35,370 bases of DNA from Desulfatibacillum sp. Lineage in GTDB: Bacteria > Desulfobacterota > Desulfobacteria > Desulfobacterales > Desulfatibacillaceae. Below, piece after piece: positions 8,834 to 16,276 of the stretch. Location of the stretch: positions 1 to 35,370 of the forward strand of contig JAEINP010000049.1 in assembly GCA_016342355.1 (NCBI GenBank). Direction: 5' to 3'. The first letter of the stretch is position 1. Each line of letters opens with the position of its first letter. The position numbers were made by a program, and so were the translations under genes. The notes under the pieces are model-generated. The model saw only the letters and a list, made by a program, of their open reading frames with translations, was not told the DNA's origin and searched no databases.

Positions 8834-8851
8834 ACGTTAAGTAAATTAAAT
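8820..8851. promoter_or_regulatory. 32-bp palindromic operator, probable TetR autoregulatory site
   Basis: The arms ATTTAATTTACT (8820-8831) and AGTAAATTAAAT (8840-8851) are exact reverse complements around A-AACGTT-A. Only one position pair in 32 bp is unmatched. It overlaps the presumed -10 and ends 10 bases before the chosen start codon, immediately before the GGAGG site. Length, AT-rich symmetry and position fit a TetR-family autoregulatory operator; binding is inferred. Confidence 0.75.
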
Positions 8852-8861
8852 GGAGGACATG

Positions 8862-9515
8862 ATGCCCAGAGAAAAGCAGACGCGTAATGCAGAAAAAACG
8901 AAAAGGCTTATACTGAATGCTGCGGAAATCCTTTTTGCGGAAAAGGGATTTGCCGGGACTTCTGTCCGGGAAATCTCGGAAAGGGCGGGGGTGTCCGGAC
9001 CTTTGATCCTGTTTCATTTCCGGAGCAAGGAAGGGGTGTATGAAGCGGTGAAGGCCGCCATTATCGGAAGGTATGCCAGCGCTAACTCCCCTGCTCCAAG
9101 GCCCAATGCCCCAGCCGGCGAATTCATCCGTGATTTTGTGGGCTCCATGTTTGCCTTTTACAGGGATAATCCTACCATGTTGCTTCTTGCAAAATGGGGG
9201 CATCTGGAAGGGGAGGCGGATCCCTGGCCAGGGGAAGATGAGTGGCATCACATGTATGAGGAATATTTTGTGAGCGCCCAGGCAAGGGGTGACATCAGGG
9301 GGGATTTGACCCCCATGAATATCTTTTCTTTTATATGCGGCTCGATTCATATCTGGTGGGAGTATCATGAGCATTTTGTAAGGCATGCTGAAAACGAGGG
9401 GCTGAGAGCCCGGGCAGATGACCGGTTTTTAAATGATCTGCTTGGCTTTGCTTTGAGGGGACTGTCCCCTTCTCCCGGGGATTTGGAATATTCGGGAACT
9501 GGACGGAAATGTTGA
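8862..9515 (+). CDS. TetR/AcrR-family transcriptional repressor
   Basis: A 217-residue regulator. The N-terminal helix-turn-helix (about 10-55) reads TKRLILNAAEILFAEKGFAG...VREISERAGVS...LILFHFRSKEGVYEAV, the classic TetR pattern, and is followed by a helical ligand-binding/dimerisation domain. I chose the ATG at 8862: GGAGG at 8852-8856 sits 5 bases upstream. The in-frame ATG at 8850 would place its start codon inside the palindrome with no ribosome binding site, and the ATG at 8859 is too close. The gene is followed 34 bases later by a methyltransferase gene that it probably controls together with itself. The inducing ligand cannot be told from sequence. Confidence 0.92.
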   Translation: MPREKQTRNAEKTKRLILNAAEILFAEKGFAGTSVREISERAGVSGPLILFHFRSKEGVYEAVKAAIIGRYASANSPAPRPNAPAGEFIRDFVGSMFAFYRDNPTMLLLAKWGHLEGEADPWPGEDEWHHMYEEYFVSAQARGDIRGDLTPMNIFSFICGSIHIWWEYHEHFVRHAENEGLRARADDRFLNDLLGFALRGLSPSPGDLEYSGTGRKC

Positions 9516-9549
9516 CACAGGTAATGCAAAGAATATGGAGGCCGAAAGA

Positions 9550-10581
9550 ATGAAAAAATCACTGCCCAAGATAGGGCCTGACGCTGGTGAATTGTCCTTG
9601 CTCCCGTACGAGGTTATTAAATGGGAACTGTTGAAAACCGCCCTGGAACTGGATGTTTTCAGACACCTTGAAGAACCGGTTTCCGCAAACGATCTGGCTG
9701 CCAAACTATCCGCTCATCCGCAAAATACCGAACTCATGTTAAATGCACTGGCCACCCTGGGCTGCCTGAATAAATCAAATGGCTTGTTCGAGATGACCCC
9801 TTTGGCAAGGGCATATTTCAATCCTTCCAGTGAACTCTATATTGGACCCATCCTGTTGTTTTCGGAAAACTGGAACAAGCCAATGTTGAACGGAGGCATG
9901 AAAGATCTGATATGCAACGGCCCCAAACCCGTGGAGAACATTGGCGGGGAAGAAATTTGGGAGCAAGGGGCCAGGGCGAGCATAAACCACGCCCGATGCG
10001 GTCGCGCCCAGGAAATTGCGGCTTGTGTGGCGGCTTTGCCTGAATTTGGGGCTTTTAAACGGATGTTGGACATGGGAGGCGGTCCTGGCATGGTGGCCGT
10101 TGCCGTTGCCGCCGCCCACCCTTCCATGACCGGCGTTATCATAGAACAGCCCGCAGTGTGCCGGGTGGCAAGGGAACTGATAGCAGAGTATGGCATGGAA
10201 TCCCGGATAAGCACTGTCTCCGGAGATTATATGGAAGACCCCCTGGACGAAAATTACGATTTTGTAATGGCCAATTATACCTTGAACTTTTATAGGCACA
10301 GATTGGACGAACTGATGTCCAAGGTCTATAAAGCCATCAACCCCGGGGGGGTGTTTTTAGTCACATCCGACGGCCTGAGTAAAGAAAAGACCGCTCCCTC
10401 GCTGTCAGTCATCACTTGGCTGTCAACTGCATTGCAGGGGATGGATATGTCTTTTGAACGCGGTTTTGTGGCTGATGCCATGATAAGGGCAGGGTTTGAA
10501 TCCACCCAAAGCACCATGGTGTGGGACTTGCCCTTAGCCAGTCATGGTCCAATGGATGTGATTGTCGCCAGAAAGGCGTGA
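9550..10581 (+). CDS. SAM-dependent O-methyltransferase, family 2 type
   Basis: A 343-residue protein with the layout of the O-methyltransferase 2 (plant caffeate OMT-like) family. A winged-helix dimerisation domain spans residues about 15-95 (LLKTALELDVFRHL...LAAKL...LMLNALATLGCL). The Rossmann SAM-binding domain has motif I LDMGGGPGM at 173-181, the acidic loop end IIEQPAV (E199) and GDYMED at 225-230. A general-base His, expected near FYRHR (about 247-252), is only tentatively placed. Bacterial relatives methylate hydroxyls of pigments or polyketides, or act in unknown reactions; the substrate is unknown. I chose the ATG at 9550 because GGAGG (9537-9541) lies 8 bases upstream; the ATG at 9535 lacks one. 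It is probably in one transcript with the TetR gene. Confidence 0.88.
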   Translation: MKKSLPKIGPDAGELSLLPYEVIKWELLKTALELDVFRHLEEPVSANDLAAKLSAHPQNTELMLNALATLGCLNKSNGLFEMTPLARAYFNPSSELYIGPILLFSENWNKPMLNGGMKDLICNGPKPVENIGGEEIWEQGARASINHARCGRAQEIAACVAALPEFGAFKRMLDMGGGPGMVAVAVAAAHPSMTGVIIEQPAVCRVARELIAEYGMESRISTVSGDYMEDPLDENYDFVMANYTLNFYRHRLDELMSKVYKAINPGGVFLVTSDGLSKEKTAPSLSVITWLSTALQGMDMSFERGFVADAMIRAGFESTQSTMVWDLPLASHGPMDVIVARKA

Positions 10582-10639
10582 TAGCCTGAAAATCAGGTGT
10601 TTGACGATAGAAACATACGGAAATCTTTGCGTTATCAAG

Positions 10640-10694
10640 CGTGTATGTCCGGTAGTGTGAGAGGGGGAACCGCAAGGAAGCCCCGTGCTCGATT
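10640..10694 (+). mobile_element. Possible 3' remnant of a group II intron (domain V half plus domain VI)
   Basis: A GTATGTCCGGT segment (10643-10653), like the 3' strand of intron domain V, is followed by GTGTGAGAGGGGG and a hairpin. That hairpin has GGGG/CCCC (10664-10667 with 10681-10684), an inner CC-GCAA-GG tetraloop, an outer GAG/CTC, and an end of CTCGAT. This order resembles the 3' ends of bacterial group II introns. The 5' strand of domain V, the reverse transcriptase and the rest of the intron are not visible, so at best it is a scar. The call rests on remembered consensus only. Confidence 0.3.
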
Positions 10695-10812
10695 TTGATA
10701 TGATGCGGTTTGAAAATTTGGGAGTAATTTCATAGTTTACCAAAATTTGGGAATTGGGTATTATAGCGGCATCAGGAACTCCATTAAAAACCTTGGCAAG
10801 GAAATTCTGAAA

Positions 10813-12255
10813 ATGAAGATAAGCCGTAACGCTCCCTGTCCTTGCGGCAGTGGAAAGAAATTCAAAAAATGCTGCATGGAAAAGACATCCGGGCCAATAG
10901 ATTTATTGTACCGAAGGCTGAATGACGCCCATGCCAGATTAGCTCCCAAACTACTGGAATACGGGGAAAAGAATCTTGGATATTTGGCTGTTGAAGCCGC
11001 CCTGGATGAGTTCATGCTTTGGCCGGAAGGCGGTTTTGGTCCTGAGGACATGGAAAAGCATGAGTCCATTTTTATTCCATGGCTGCTTTATAACTGGGAA
11101 TACGCGCCAGATGATTATGTTGAACGGCTTCCAATTCCGCCATTTGAACCCATCGCCGGGATATATGCCCGGGAACAAGGGAAATCTTTGGAAACATTGG
11201 AACGACGGATTGTTGAAGCGACCGTGAGACAACCTTTCAGCTTTTTCGAGGTCGTGGACACCAAGCCGGGAAACAGTTTTCGCCTGAAAGACGTGTTTAC
11301 CCATCAGGAAATGGAAGTCTTTGAGCGGCTTGGGTCCGAAAACACCCATAAGGGGGACATTTTATTCGCAAGGCCCGTTTCCATAGACCATGTGACCATG
11401 ATCATGGGTTGCGGCCCAATCATTATTCCTCCTGGTCATAAATTGGAAATCCTTAATTTTAAAAAGGAGGTATTTAGTAATATTAAAAAAATCTCAAAGA
11501 AAACATTGATTGATTACAGCATTGAAATCAGGGAGCTATACTTATTTATTTATGAAAGCCTTCATCAAAGGCCGGTCATGCAAAATTCCGACGGAGAGTT
11601 ACTATGCTTTCACACACTGCATTATGAAATAGAGTCTCCCGAGATTGCTTTTTCCAAACTGCATTCGTTGAGCGTTCCGGATACCGAGGATCAATTGCGG
11701 GAACAGGCAGAGCTCGATGCAAATGGAAATATTTCCAGGGTGGAGATTGCCTGGGGCCGTAAAGGCTCCAAAGTCAACAAGGCTCTTGACAACACGGTCC
11801 TCGGAAAAATTTTTATTGACGATAAAAAGCTGAAAGTTGAAGTAAATTCTGCTGAAAGAGCCGAGAAGATAAAGAAAAAAATTAAAAAACTGCTCGCTGA
11901 ACATGCTGTTTATCGAACCACGGAAATAATGTCCCTTGAAAGTATGCTGGCAGAGCCCCAGGACCCTGCTCTGTTGAAACAGCAAGAGGCTGAACAGGAA
12001 GCGCTTTGGAACATTCCCGAGGTTCAGGAGCAAATGGAAGAAATGCTGATGTCACATTGGGAAAACTGGGTTAATATGCCGATTCCTGCGCTGCAAGGCA
12101 AAACTCCCATGCAGGCAATTAAAACGCCTGAAGGCCGCGAAGCTGTGGAAGCCCTTCTTGTCCAGGATCAGCGCAATACGCAGCCCCAAAAAAAAATGGA
12201 CGAGATTACTCTTAAGGGAATCCGGAAAGCCAGGGAGTTGCTTGGGATGGAATAG
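10813..12255 (+). CDS. SEC-C zinc-motif protein of unknown function
   Basis: A 480-residue protein. It opens with a SEC-C motif, NAPCPCGSGKKFKKCC (residues 6-21), the C-x-C-x8-C-C zinc site also found at the SecA C-terminus, here N-terminal. The middle is unrecognised. A lysine-rich helix (KIKKKIKKLL) lies near residue 360. The last 80 residues contain WENWVNMPIPALQGKTPMQAIKTPEGREAVEALL, a motif seen in other SEC-C proteins and resembling the toxin-binding domain of Xre/MbcA/ParS antitoxins (inference). I chose the ATG at 10813 with AAGGAA 9 bases upstream; a TTG 22 codons earlier would put residues before the motif and lacks a site. The region is more AT-rich than its neighbours. No catalytic motif is visible. 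Confidence 0.8.
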   Translation: MKISRNAPCPCGSGKKFKKCCMEKTSGPIDLLYRRLNDAHARLAPKLLEYGEKNLGYLAVEAALDEFMLWPEGGFGPEDMEKHESIFIPWLLYNWEYAPDDYVERLPIPPFEPIAGIYAREQGKSLETLERRIVEATVRQPFSFFEVVDTKPGNSFRLKDVFTHQEMEVFERLGSENTHKGDILFARPVSIDHVTMIMGCGPIIIPPGHKLEILNFKKEVFSNIKKISKKTLIDYSIEIRELYLFIYESLHQRPVMQNSDGELLCFHTLHYEIESPEIAFSKLHSLSVPDTEDQLREQAELDANGNISRVEIAWGRKGSKVNKALDNTVLGKIFIDDKKLKVEVNSAERAEKIKKKIKKLLAEHAVYRTTEIMSLESMLAEPQDPALLKQQEAEQEALWNIPEVQEQMEEMLMSHWENWVNMPIPALQGKTPMQAIKTPEGREAVEALLVQDQRNTQPQKKMDEITLKGIRKARELLGME

Positions 12256-12291
12256 CTGCTCCCCACCACTTTGCGATTGATTTCGGCTTTG

Positions 12292-12352
12292 ATACGGAAA
12301 ATTCTTAGGCGAAAGCAGTGGTTGAACGGAGTAGAGAATACAATGTCCGTAT
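12292..12352. repeat. Imperfect inverted repeat between SEC-C gene and the next gene
   Basis: ATACGGA (12292-12298) pairs with TCCGTAT (12346-12352), and ATTCT (12301-12305) pairs with AGAAT (12335-12339). This gives a two-part stem of about 60 bases ending 20 bases before the next start codon. It could be an mRNA leader structure or an operator; its role is unknown. Confidence 0.35.
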
Positions 12353-12372
12353 GAAGAGAGGGGCAGAAGGCT

Positions 12373-12846
12373 ATGGGTGACCCTAAAGTTGGCAAATGGA
12401 GCCAAAGAGGACATGTTTACATATGGAACTACAAAGAAGAAAAGAAGAATTTCCCTGGGTTTCATATTACCGCTGACAAAGATGAGGGAGAATCACTGAG
12501 TAAGCTGCTGAACTTAATGAAAAATGCAAAATGGCCATCTTTTGCTGACCTGAAAATTAGTCAGCCGTCCCTTGATATTCTGAGAGTGCCTAATGCCCTG
12601 GGGGGGCATGCCAAAATATTGAGTTTGGATAGCCTGCGGATTAAATATCCAAAGGGTGATGTCCAACCGGACCATTGGTCTCTGACAAATAGTATGAGGA
12701 GTGGTTTATTGGTGCTTGGTAAAAATAAGATTTCGCAATTGGAAAAAGGGATTCATGACGTGCTCGCCAGTAAGGGAGACTATGCCATAGGTCCTGACTC
12801 TGATGAACAAAGGGAGATGTTGCTATGGTTTTGGTGGCGACTGTGA
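12373..12846 (+). CDS. Conserved-looking hypothetical protein, 157 residues
   Basis: I do not recognise this protein. It is soluble, with no signal peptide or membrane helix, an aromatic-rich N-terminus (KWSQRGHVYIWNYKEEKKNFPGF begins within residues 8-30) and an unusual C-terminus ending LLWFWWRL. Codon use and the lack of a competing frame support real coding. The ATG at 12373 follows a purine-rich GAGAGGGGCAGAAGG stretch. It lies 117 bases after the SEC-C gene in the same direction, separated by an inverted repeat, and both are AT-richer than the flanks. They may have been acquired together, but no mobile element is seen. Confidence 0.65.
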   Translation: MGDPKVGKWSQRGHVYIWNYKEEKKNFPGFHITADKDEGESLSKLLNLMKNAKWPSFADLKISQPSLDILRVPNALGGHAKILSLDSLRIKYPKGDVQPDHWSLTNSMRSGLLVLGKNKISQLEKGIHDVLASKGDYAIGPDSDEQREMLLWFWWRL

Positions 12847-12960
12847 AGCAATGATGAATATTGAGTTGGAATCCATATATCCTTAGAGCTGAATTTTTAT
12901 CAGAAAATGTCCCGCCGTTGTTTTTGGATGAATTTTTATTTCGTCTGATTTGCATTGCGA

Positions 12961-13860
12961 TCATTGGTTGCTTGGTTCCAAAATTTTGCGGGTTTCCCGA
13001 ACCAGGTGCCGGGTAAACCGATCCAAAAGAGCGGAAGACAAATTCCAGCAATGCCAGTACAAATGCACCGGCACCTTGTGGGGATGGGCTATGTCCAGCA
13101 ATCTTCCCGTTTCCAAATACTCCCGGCTTTGCTGGTCCGGCAGCATCCCGTAACCCAGGCCCGCCTCAATAAAGGCCACAAACTGCTCCGAAGAGGGCAA
13201 GTAATGGGCTGGCAAAGGGTCGGGAACCTCTCCCAGGGCCAGGGGAAACATCTTGTAATGAAGATGGTCCTTGCGGTTGAATATGAAAAAGGGCGCCTTT
13301 GCAGCCGTTTCCGGGGTCAGACCTTGGGGGAACCATTTTTTTGAAAATCCCGGGGAGGCGATAAGCCGATAATCCATCTGGCCTAGGTATTCCATGAGGC
13401 AACCCTGAATGGGCCGGTCCTGGACGCTGATGCACCCGATAACCTCCCCGTCCCGCAGCATTTTGTGGGTTTCGTCCTGGTCGTCCCCCCGCAGGTCCAG
13501 AAGCACATGCTCCCTGACCAAGAAATCCCGCACCGCTGGCAAAAACCAGGTGGACAGGCTGTCTCCGTTGATGCCCAAAGCCAGGGTGGTGAACAAATCC
13601 TTCCCGGAAAGATCCAGAGATTCCTTCAAATCCCCTTCCAGCCGGTTCACCTGCAAAAAATGCTTGATCATCTGCCGGCCCGCAGGGGTGGGGCGGGGCG
13701 GGGCGGCCCGGGCCATGAGCACCTGGCCGGTCTGTTCCTCCAGGAGTTTCACCCGTTGGGACACGGCGGACTGGGTGATGCGCAGCTTTGCCGCCGCCTT
13801 TTCAAAACCCCCTTCCTGGGCTACCGCAGCCAGGGCTTCCAATAGTTTGTAATCCAGCAT
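12961..13860 (-). CDS. argP: ArgP/IciA-type LysR-family regulator
   Basis: A 299-residue protein, the usual length for ArgP. The N-terminal winged helix-turn-helix reads LLEALAAVAQEGGFEKAAAKL followed by ITQSAVSQRVKLLEE, very close to the ArgP/LysG pattern. Further ArgP-like marks are the PPRPT after the HTH wing and DSLSTWFLPA, EVIGCISVQ and SSEQFVAFIEAGLGYGMLP in the effector domain. ArgP/LysG proteins sense lysine or arginine and activate amino-acid exporters (argO, lysE). Here an EamA-type exporter is divergent, which fits that role. On the minus strand an AGGAG site precedes the ATG at 13860. The effector is inferred, not shown. Confidence 0.9.
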   Translation of the reverse strand: MLDYKLLEALAAVAQEGGFEKAAAKLRITQSAVSQRVKLLEEQTGQVLMARAAPPRPTPAGRQMIKHFLQVNRLEGDLKESLDLSGKDLFTTLALGINGDSLSTWFLPAVRDFLVREHVLLDLRGDDQDETHKMLRDGEVIGCISVQDRPIQGCLMEYLGQMDYRLIASPGFSKKWFPQGLTPETAAKAPFFIFNRKDHLHYKMFPLALGEVPDPLPAHYLPSSEQFVAFIEAGLGYGMLPDQQSREYLETGRLLDIAHPHKVPVHLYWHCWNLSSALLDRFTRHLVRETRKILEPSNQ

Positions 13861-14013
13861 GGCAGACTCCTGTCAGCGTGTTTGCAAAGGGACTCCCGAG
13901 CATATTAACAAAACTTATGGTGTTGTAAAATAATTAATTTTACTTTTACATCCGGGAGCCCTATCTTTGCCCGGTGCAAAGAGGATCATTGGAATACTGG
14001 ACGGAGGACGATT
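13861..14013. promoter_or_regulatory. Divergent control region with palindrome, likely ArgP-type operator
   Basis: The 153 bases between the LysR gene and the exporter contain a 19-bp palindrome: GTAAAAT (13925-13931) and ATTTTAC (13937-13943) around AATTA. It stands in a markedly AT-rich patch within GC-rich surroundings. LysR-type regulators typically bind such T-N11-A dyads between themselves and a divergent target. The exporter start at 14014 has GGAGG 6 bases upstream. Confidence 0.55.
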
Positions 14014-14859
14014 ATGGGGTCGGAAATTTGGGCCATAGCCTACGGCGTGGGCTCAGCCCTTACCTGGGGCGCGGCGGATTTTAGCGGAGGCATGGCCTCC
14101 AAACGGGGCAATGTTTACGGGGTGGTTTTGTTCTCCCAGTTTGTGGGCCTGTTTTTCATTTTGGGGGTTTTGGGAGTCACGGGAGAAGCCTATCCGGGAG
14201 CGGCGTCCATGGTTTATGGGGGGCTGGCGGGTTTGTCCGGCGCTTTGGGCCTGATCTGCCTGTACAAGGGGTTGTCCAAAAGCCCCATGGCATTGGTCGC
14301 GCCTGTGTCAGCCGTGGTGACGGCCATGCTTCCTGTATTGGTGGCGGTGATTGTCCATGGCTTGCCCCCCATTATGCAGATTGCGGGATTCGCGCTGGCC
14401 TTGGTTTCCATTTGTCTGGTTTCGTGGACAAAGCAATCCATGGCATTCAGTCAGGAGGACCTGCTTTTGCCGGTTCTGGCCGGGATGGGCTTTGGCGGAT
14501 TTTTTGTGGGAATCCATTTTGCGGGTTCCAACGGGCTTGTCTGGCCCTTGTTGTCTGCTAAGCTGGTGGGCCTGAGCGTTTTGGGCTGTGTCCTGGGCTT
14601 CAAACTCAGGGGCCGGAGTCTGGGCCGTCCTCCCTGGAAGTGGATTCTGGTTGCCGGAATCCTGGACGTGATCGGGAACGCCTTGTTTGTCATGGCCTCC
14701 CAGACAGGCCGCCTGGATCTGGCTTCCGTGCTGGCCTCGTTGTATCCGGCATCCACGGTTTTGTTGGCGTGGCGCATATTGAATGAACGGATGTCCCGGA
14801 GCCAATGGACAGGCATGGCCACCACACTGGGCGCCCTTGCCCTTATTTCCATGGGATAG
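14014..14859 (+). CDS. EamA/DMT-superfamily exporter
   Basis: A 281-residue integral inner-membrane protein with about ten hydrophobic helices in two EamA-like repeats. The first repeat starts AYGVGSALTWGAADFSGG and the second begins near residue 150 (LLLPVLAGMGFGGFFVG). The C-terminal half has the family pattern ASVLASLYPASTVLLAWRILNERMSRSQWTGM. Drug/metabolite transporters of this class export amino acids, nucleobases or other metabolites by proton antiport. Divergence from an ArgP-like regulator suggests an amino acid such as lysine or arginine, or a toxic analogue (inference). It is followed 22 bases later by an aminotransferase gene, probably in the same transcript. Confidence 0.88.
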   Translation: MGSEIWAIAYGVGSALTWGAADFSGGMASKRGNVYGVVLFSQFVGLFFILGVLGVTGEAYPGAASMVYGGLAGLSGALGLICLYKGLSKSPMALVAPVSAVVTAMLPVLVAVIVHGLPPIMQIAGFALALVSICLVSWTKQSMAFSQEDLLLPVLAGMGFGGFFVGIHFAGSNGLVWPLLSAKLVGLSVLGCVLGFKLRGRSLGRPPWKWILVAGILDVIGNALFVMASQTGRLDLASVLASLYPASTVLLAWRILNERMSRSQWTGMATTLGALALISMG

Positions 14860-14881
14860 AATTATTGCGGAGACGAATTTC

Positions 14882-16000
14882 ATGAACATTCCGGCCTTTG
14901 ACTTGGAGCGCTATTTCGCCAAATACGAGTTCACCGCCAAGTATCTTTTGTCCTGTTCCGATTGCCAGACCATGCCCGTGCGCGAGCTGGTGGGTATGGC
15001 TTCGGAAACCACCCGGCGGTTGTGGGATAACCTGGCTTTGGGTTACACCGAGACCATGGGCCACCCCCTGTTGCGGCGGGCCATTGCAGACCTGCACAAG
15101 GGATTGGGGCCGGAAAACACTCTGGTGGTGGTTCCCGAGGAGGGGATTTTCCTGCTTATGAACTCCCTGTTGAAAGCGGGAGATCATGTGGTTTGCATAA
15201 GTCCCGCCTACCAGTCTCTTCATGAGATAGCCAGGGCCATGGGATGTGAGGTGTCGGACTGGGTGCTGGACGAAACCGATGCATGGGCGCCAAACCTGGA
15301 TGCGTTGGAACGACTGCTAAGGCCGGAAACCAAACTGGTGGTGGTAAATTTTCCCCACAACCCTACGGGCAGTGTTCCCGGGCCGGGATTTTTGACATCC
15401 CTGTACGCTCTGCTGGAAGAGCGCGGCATTTATTTGTTGTCTGACGAGATGTACCGGTTTCTGGAACCGGGGGATGCTCCGGTTTTGGTTCCCGCATGTC
15501 AGGAGTACTCCAGGGCCGTGACTCTGGGAGGCTTGTCCAAGGCCTTTGGCCTACCCGGCCTGCGCCTTGGGTGGTTGGTGACCCGGGATGCGGATCTGCT
15601 CCATCGCATGAGCCGTTTGAAAGATTACACCACCATTTGCCACAGCGCACCCAGCGAGGTTTTGGGTGTCATGGCGCTGGAAAACAGGGAGGCCATCATT
15701 GCCCGGCAAAAAGGCCTGGTTTGGGACAACCTGAAAATCCTGGACAGCTTTTTCAGGACGCACCAGGATTTTTTCCAGTGCGCGGTTCCCAAGGGAGGTT
15801 CCATGTGCTTTCCCCGGGTGACTGGCGTGGACAGCACCCTGGCGTTCTGCGAAAAGCTGGTGGAGGACACCGGTATTATGGTGGCGCCGTCCGCCATGTT
15901 CCGTTTTGGGGATCATCATGTGCGGTTTGGTTTTGGCAGGCGGGATTTTCCCCGGGTTCTTGAAATTCTTTCCCATTATATATCTACACACTTCAAATAG
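14882..16000 (+). CDS. PLP-dependent aminotransferase, class I/II fold
   Basis: A 372-residue cytosolic enzyme of fold type I. The Schiff-base lysine is K220 in LGGLSKAFGLPGLRLGW. N160 lies in NFPHNPTG and contacts the pyridoxal ring; D188 and Y191 (SDEMYR) are the usual cofactor ligands; Y110 stacks near the ring; a C-terminal Arg in VRFGFGRRDF is the expected carboxylate clamp. The ATG at 14882 has GGAGA (14869-14873) 8 bases upstream. A longer in-frame start lies inside the exporter gene and would add 33 atypical residues. The substrate is unknown. Coupling to an ArgP-like regulator and an exporter suggests catabolism or detoxification of an amino acid. Confidence 0.9.
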   Translation: MNIPAFDLERYFAKYEFTAKYLLSCSDCQTMPVRELVGMASETTRRLWDNLALGYTETMGHPLLRRAIADLHKGLGPENTLVVVPEEGIFLLMNSLLKAGDHVVCISPAYQSLHEIARAMGCEVSDWVLDETDAWAPNLDALERLLRPETKLVVVNFPHNPTGSVPGPGFLTSLYALLEERGIYLLSDEMYRFLEPGDAPVLVPACQEYSRAVTLGGLSKAFGLPGLRLGWLVTRDADLLHRMSRLKDYTTICHSAPSEVLGVMALENREAIIARQKGLVWDNLKILDSFFRTHQDFFQCAVPKGGSMCFPRVTGVDSTLAFCEKLVEDTGIMVAPSAMFRFGDHHVRFGFGRRDFPRVLEILSHYISTHFK

Positions 16001-16032
16001 TCTTTCTGCACAATTTTGTCCTGTTTTTCCCA

Positions 16033-16054
16033 GGAGGTGGACATGTCCGCCTCC
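16033..16054 (+). promoter_or_regulatory. 22-base hairpin holding a ribosome binding site and ATG
   Basis: GGAGGTGGA (16033-16041) pairs fully with TCCGCCTCC (16046-16054), counting one G-U pair, leaving loop CATG. No T-tract follows, so it is a poor intrinsic terminator for the aminotransferase gene. It could be an operator or a translational switch for the short frame beginning at 16043. Confidence 0.35.
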
Positions 16055-16096
16055 CCATTGTATACTGTCTCCCGAATGGAATATATATTGGTTTGA
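16043..16096 (+). CDS. Possible 17-residue small ORF
   Basis: ATG at 16043, stop at 16094-16096, encoding MSASPLYTVSRMEYILV. An exact AGGAGG lies 5 bases before the ATG. Both elements sit inside the hairpin above. There is no similarity I know of; it may be chance or a leader peptide. Confidence is low. Confidence 0.15.
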   Translation: MSASPLYTVSRMEYILV

Positions 16097-16276
16097 ACCA
16101 TCATGCTTTGCAGGAAAAGTGTGGCGGCTTTTGTCCCGAAAGACCAACAAACCATGGGGAGGACGCAATGCACAAGGGACGGGCGGGTTTGAAGCCGCAA
16201 AAAATTCCCTTGCAACCACGTAACCATTTCTGGTCTATTTGTATGGAATTCAAAAATTTATCCTTGGAGGAATTTG

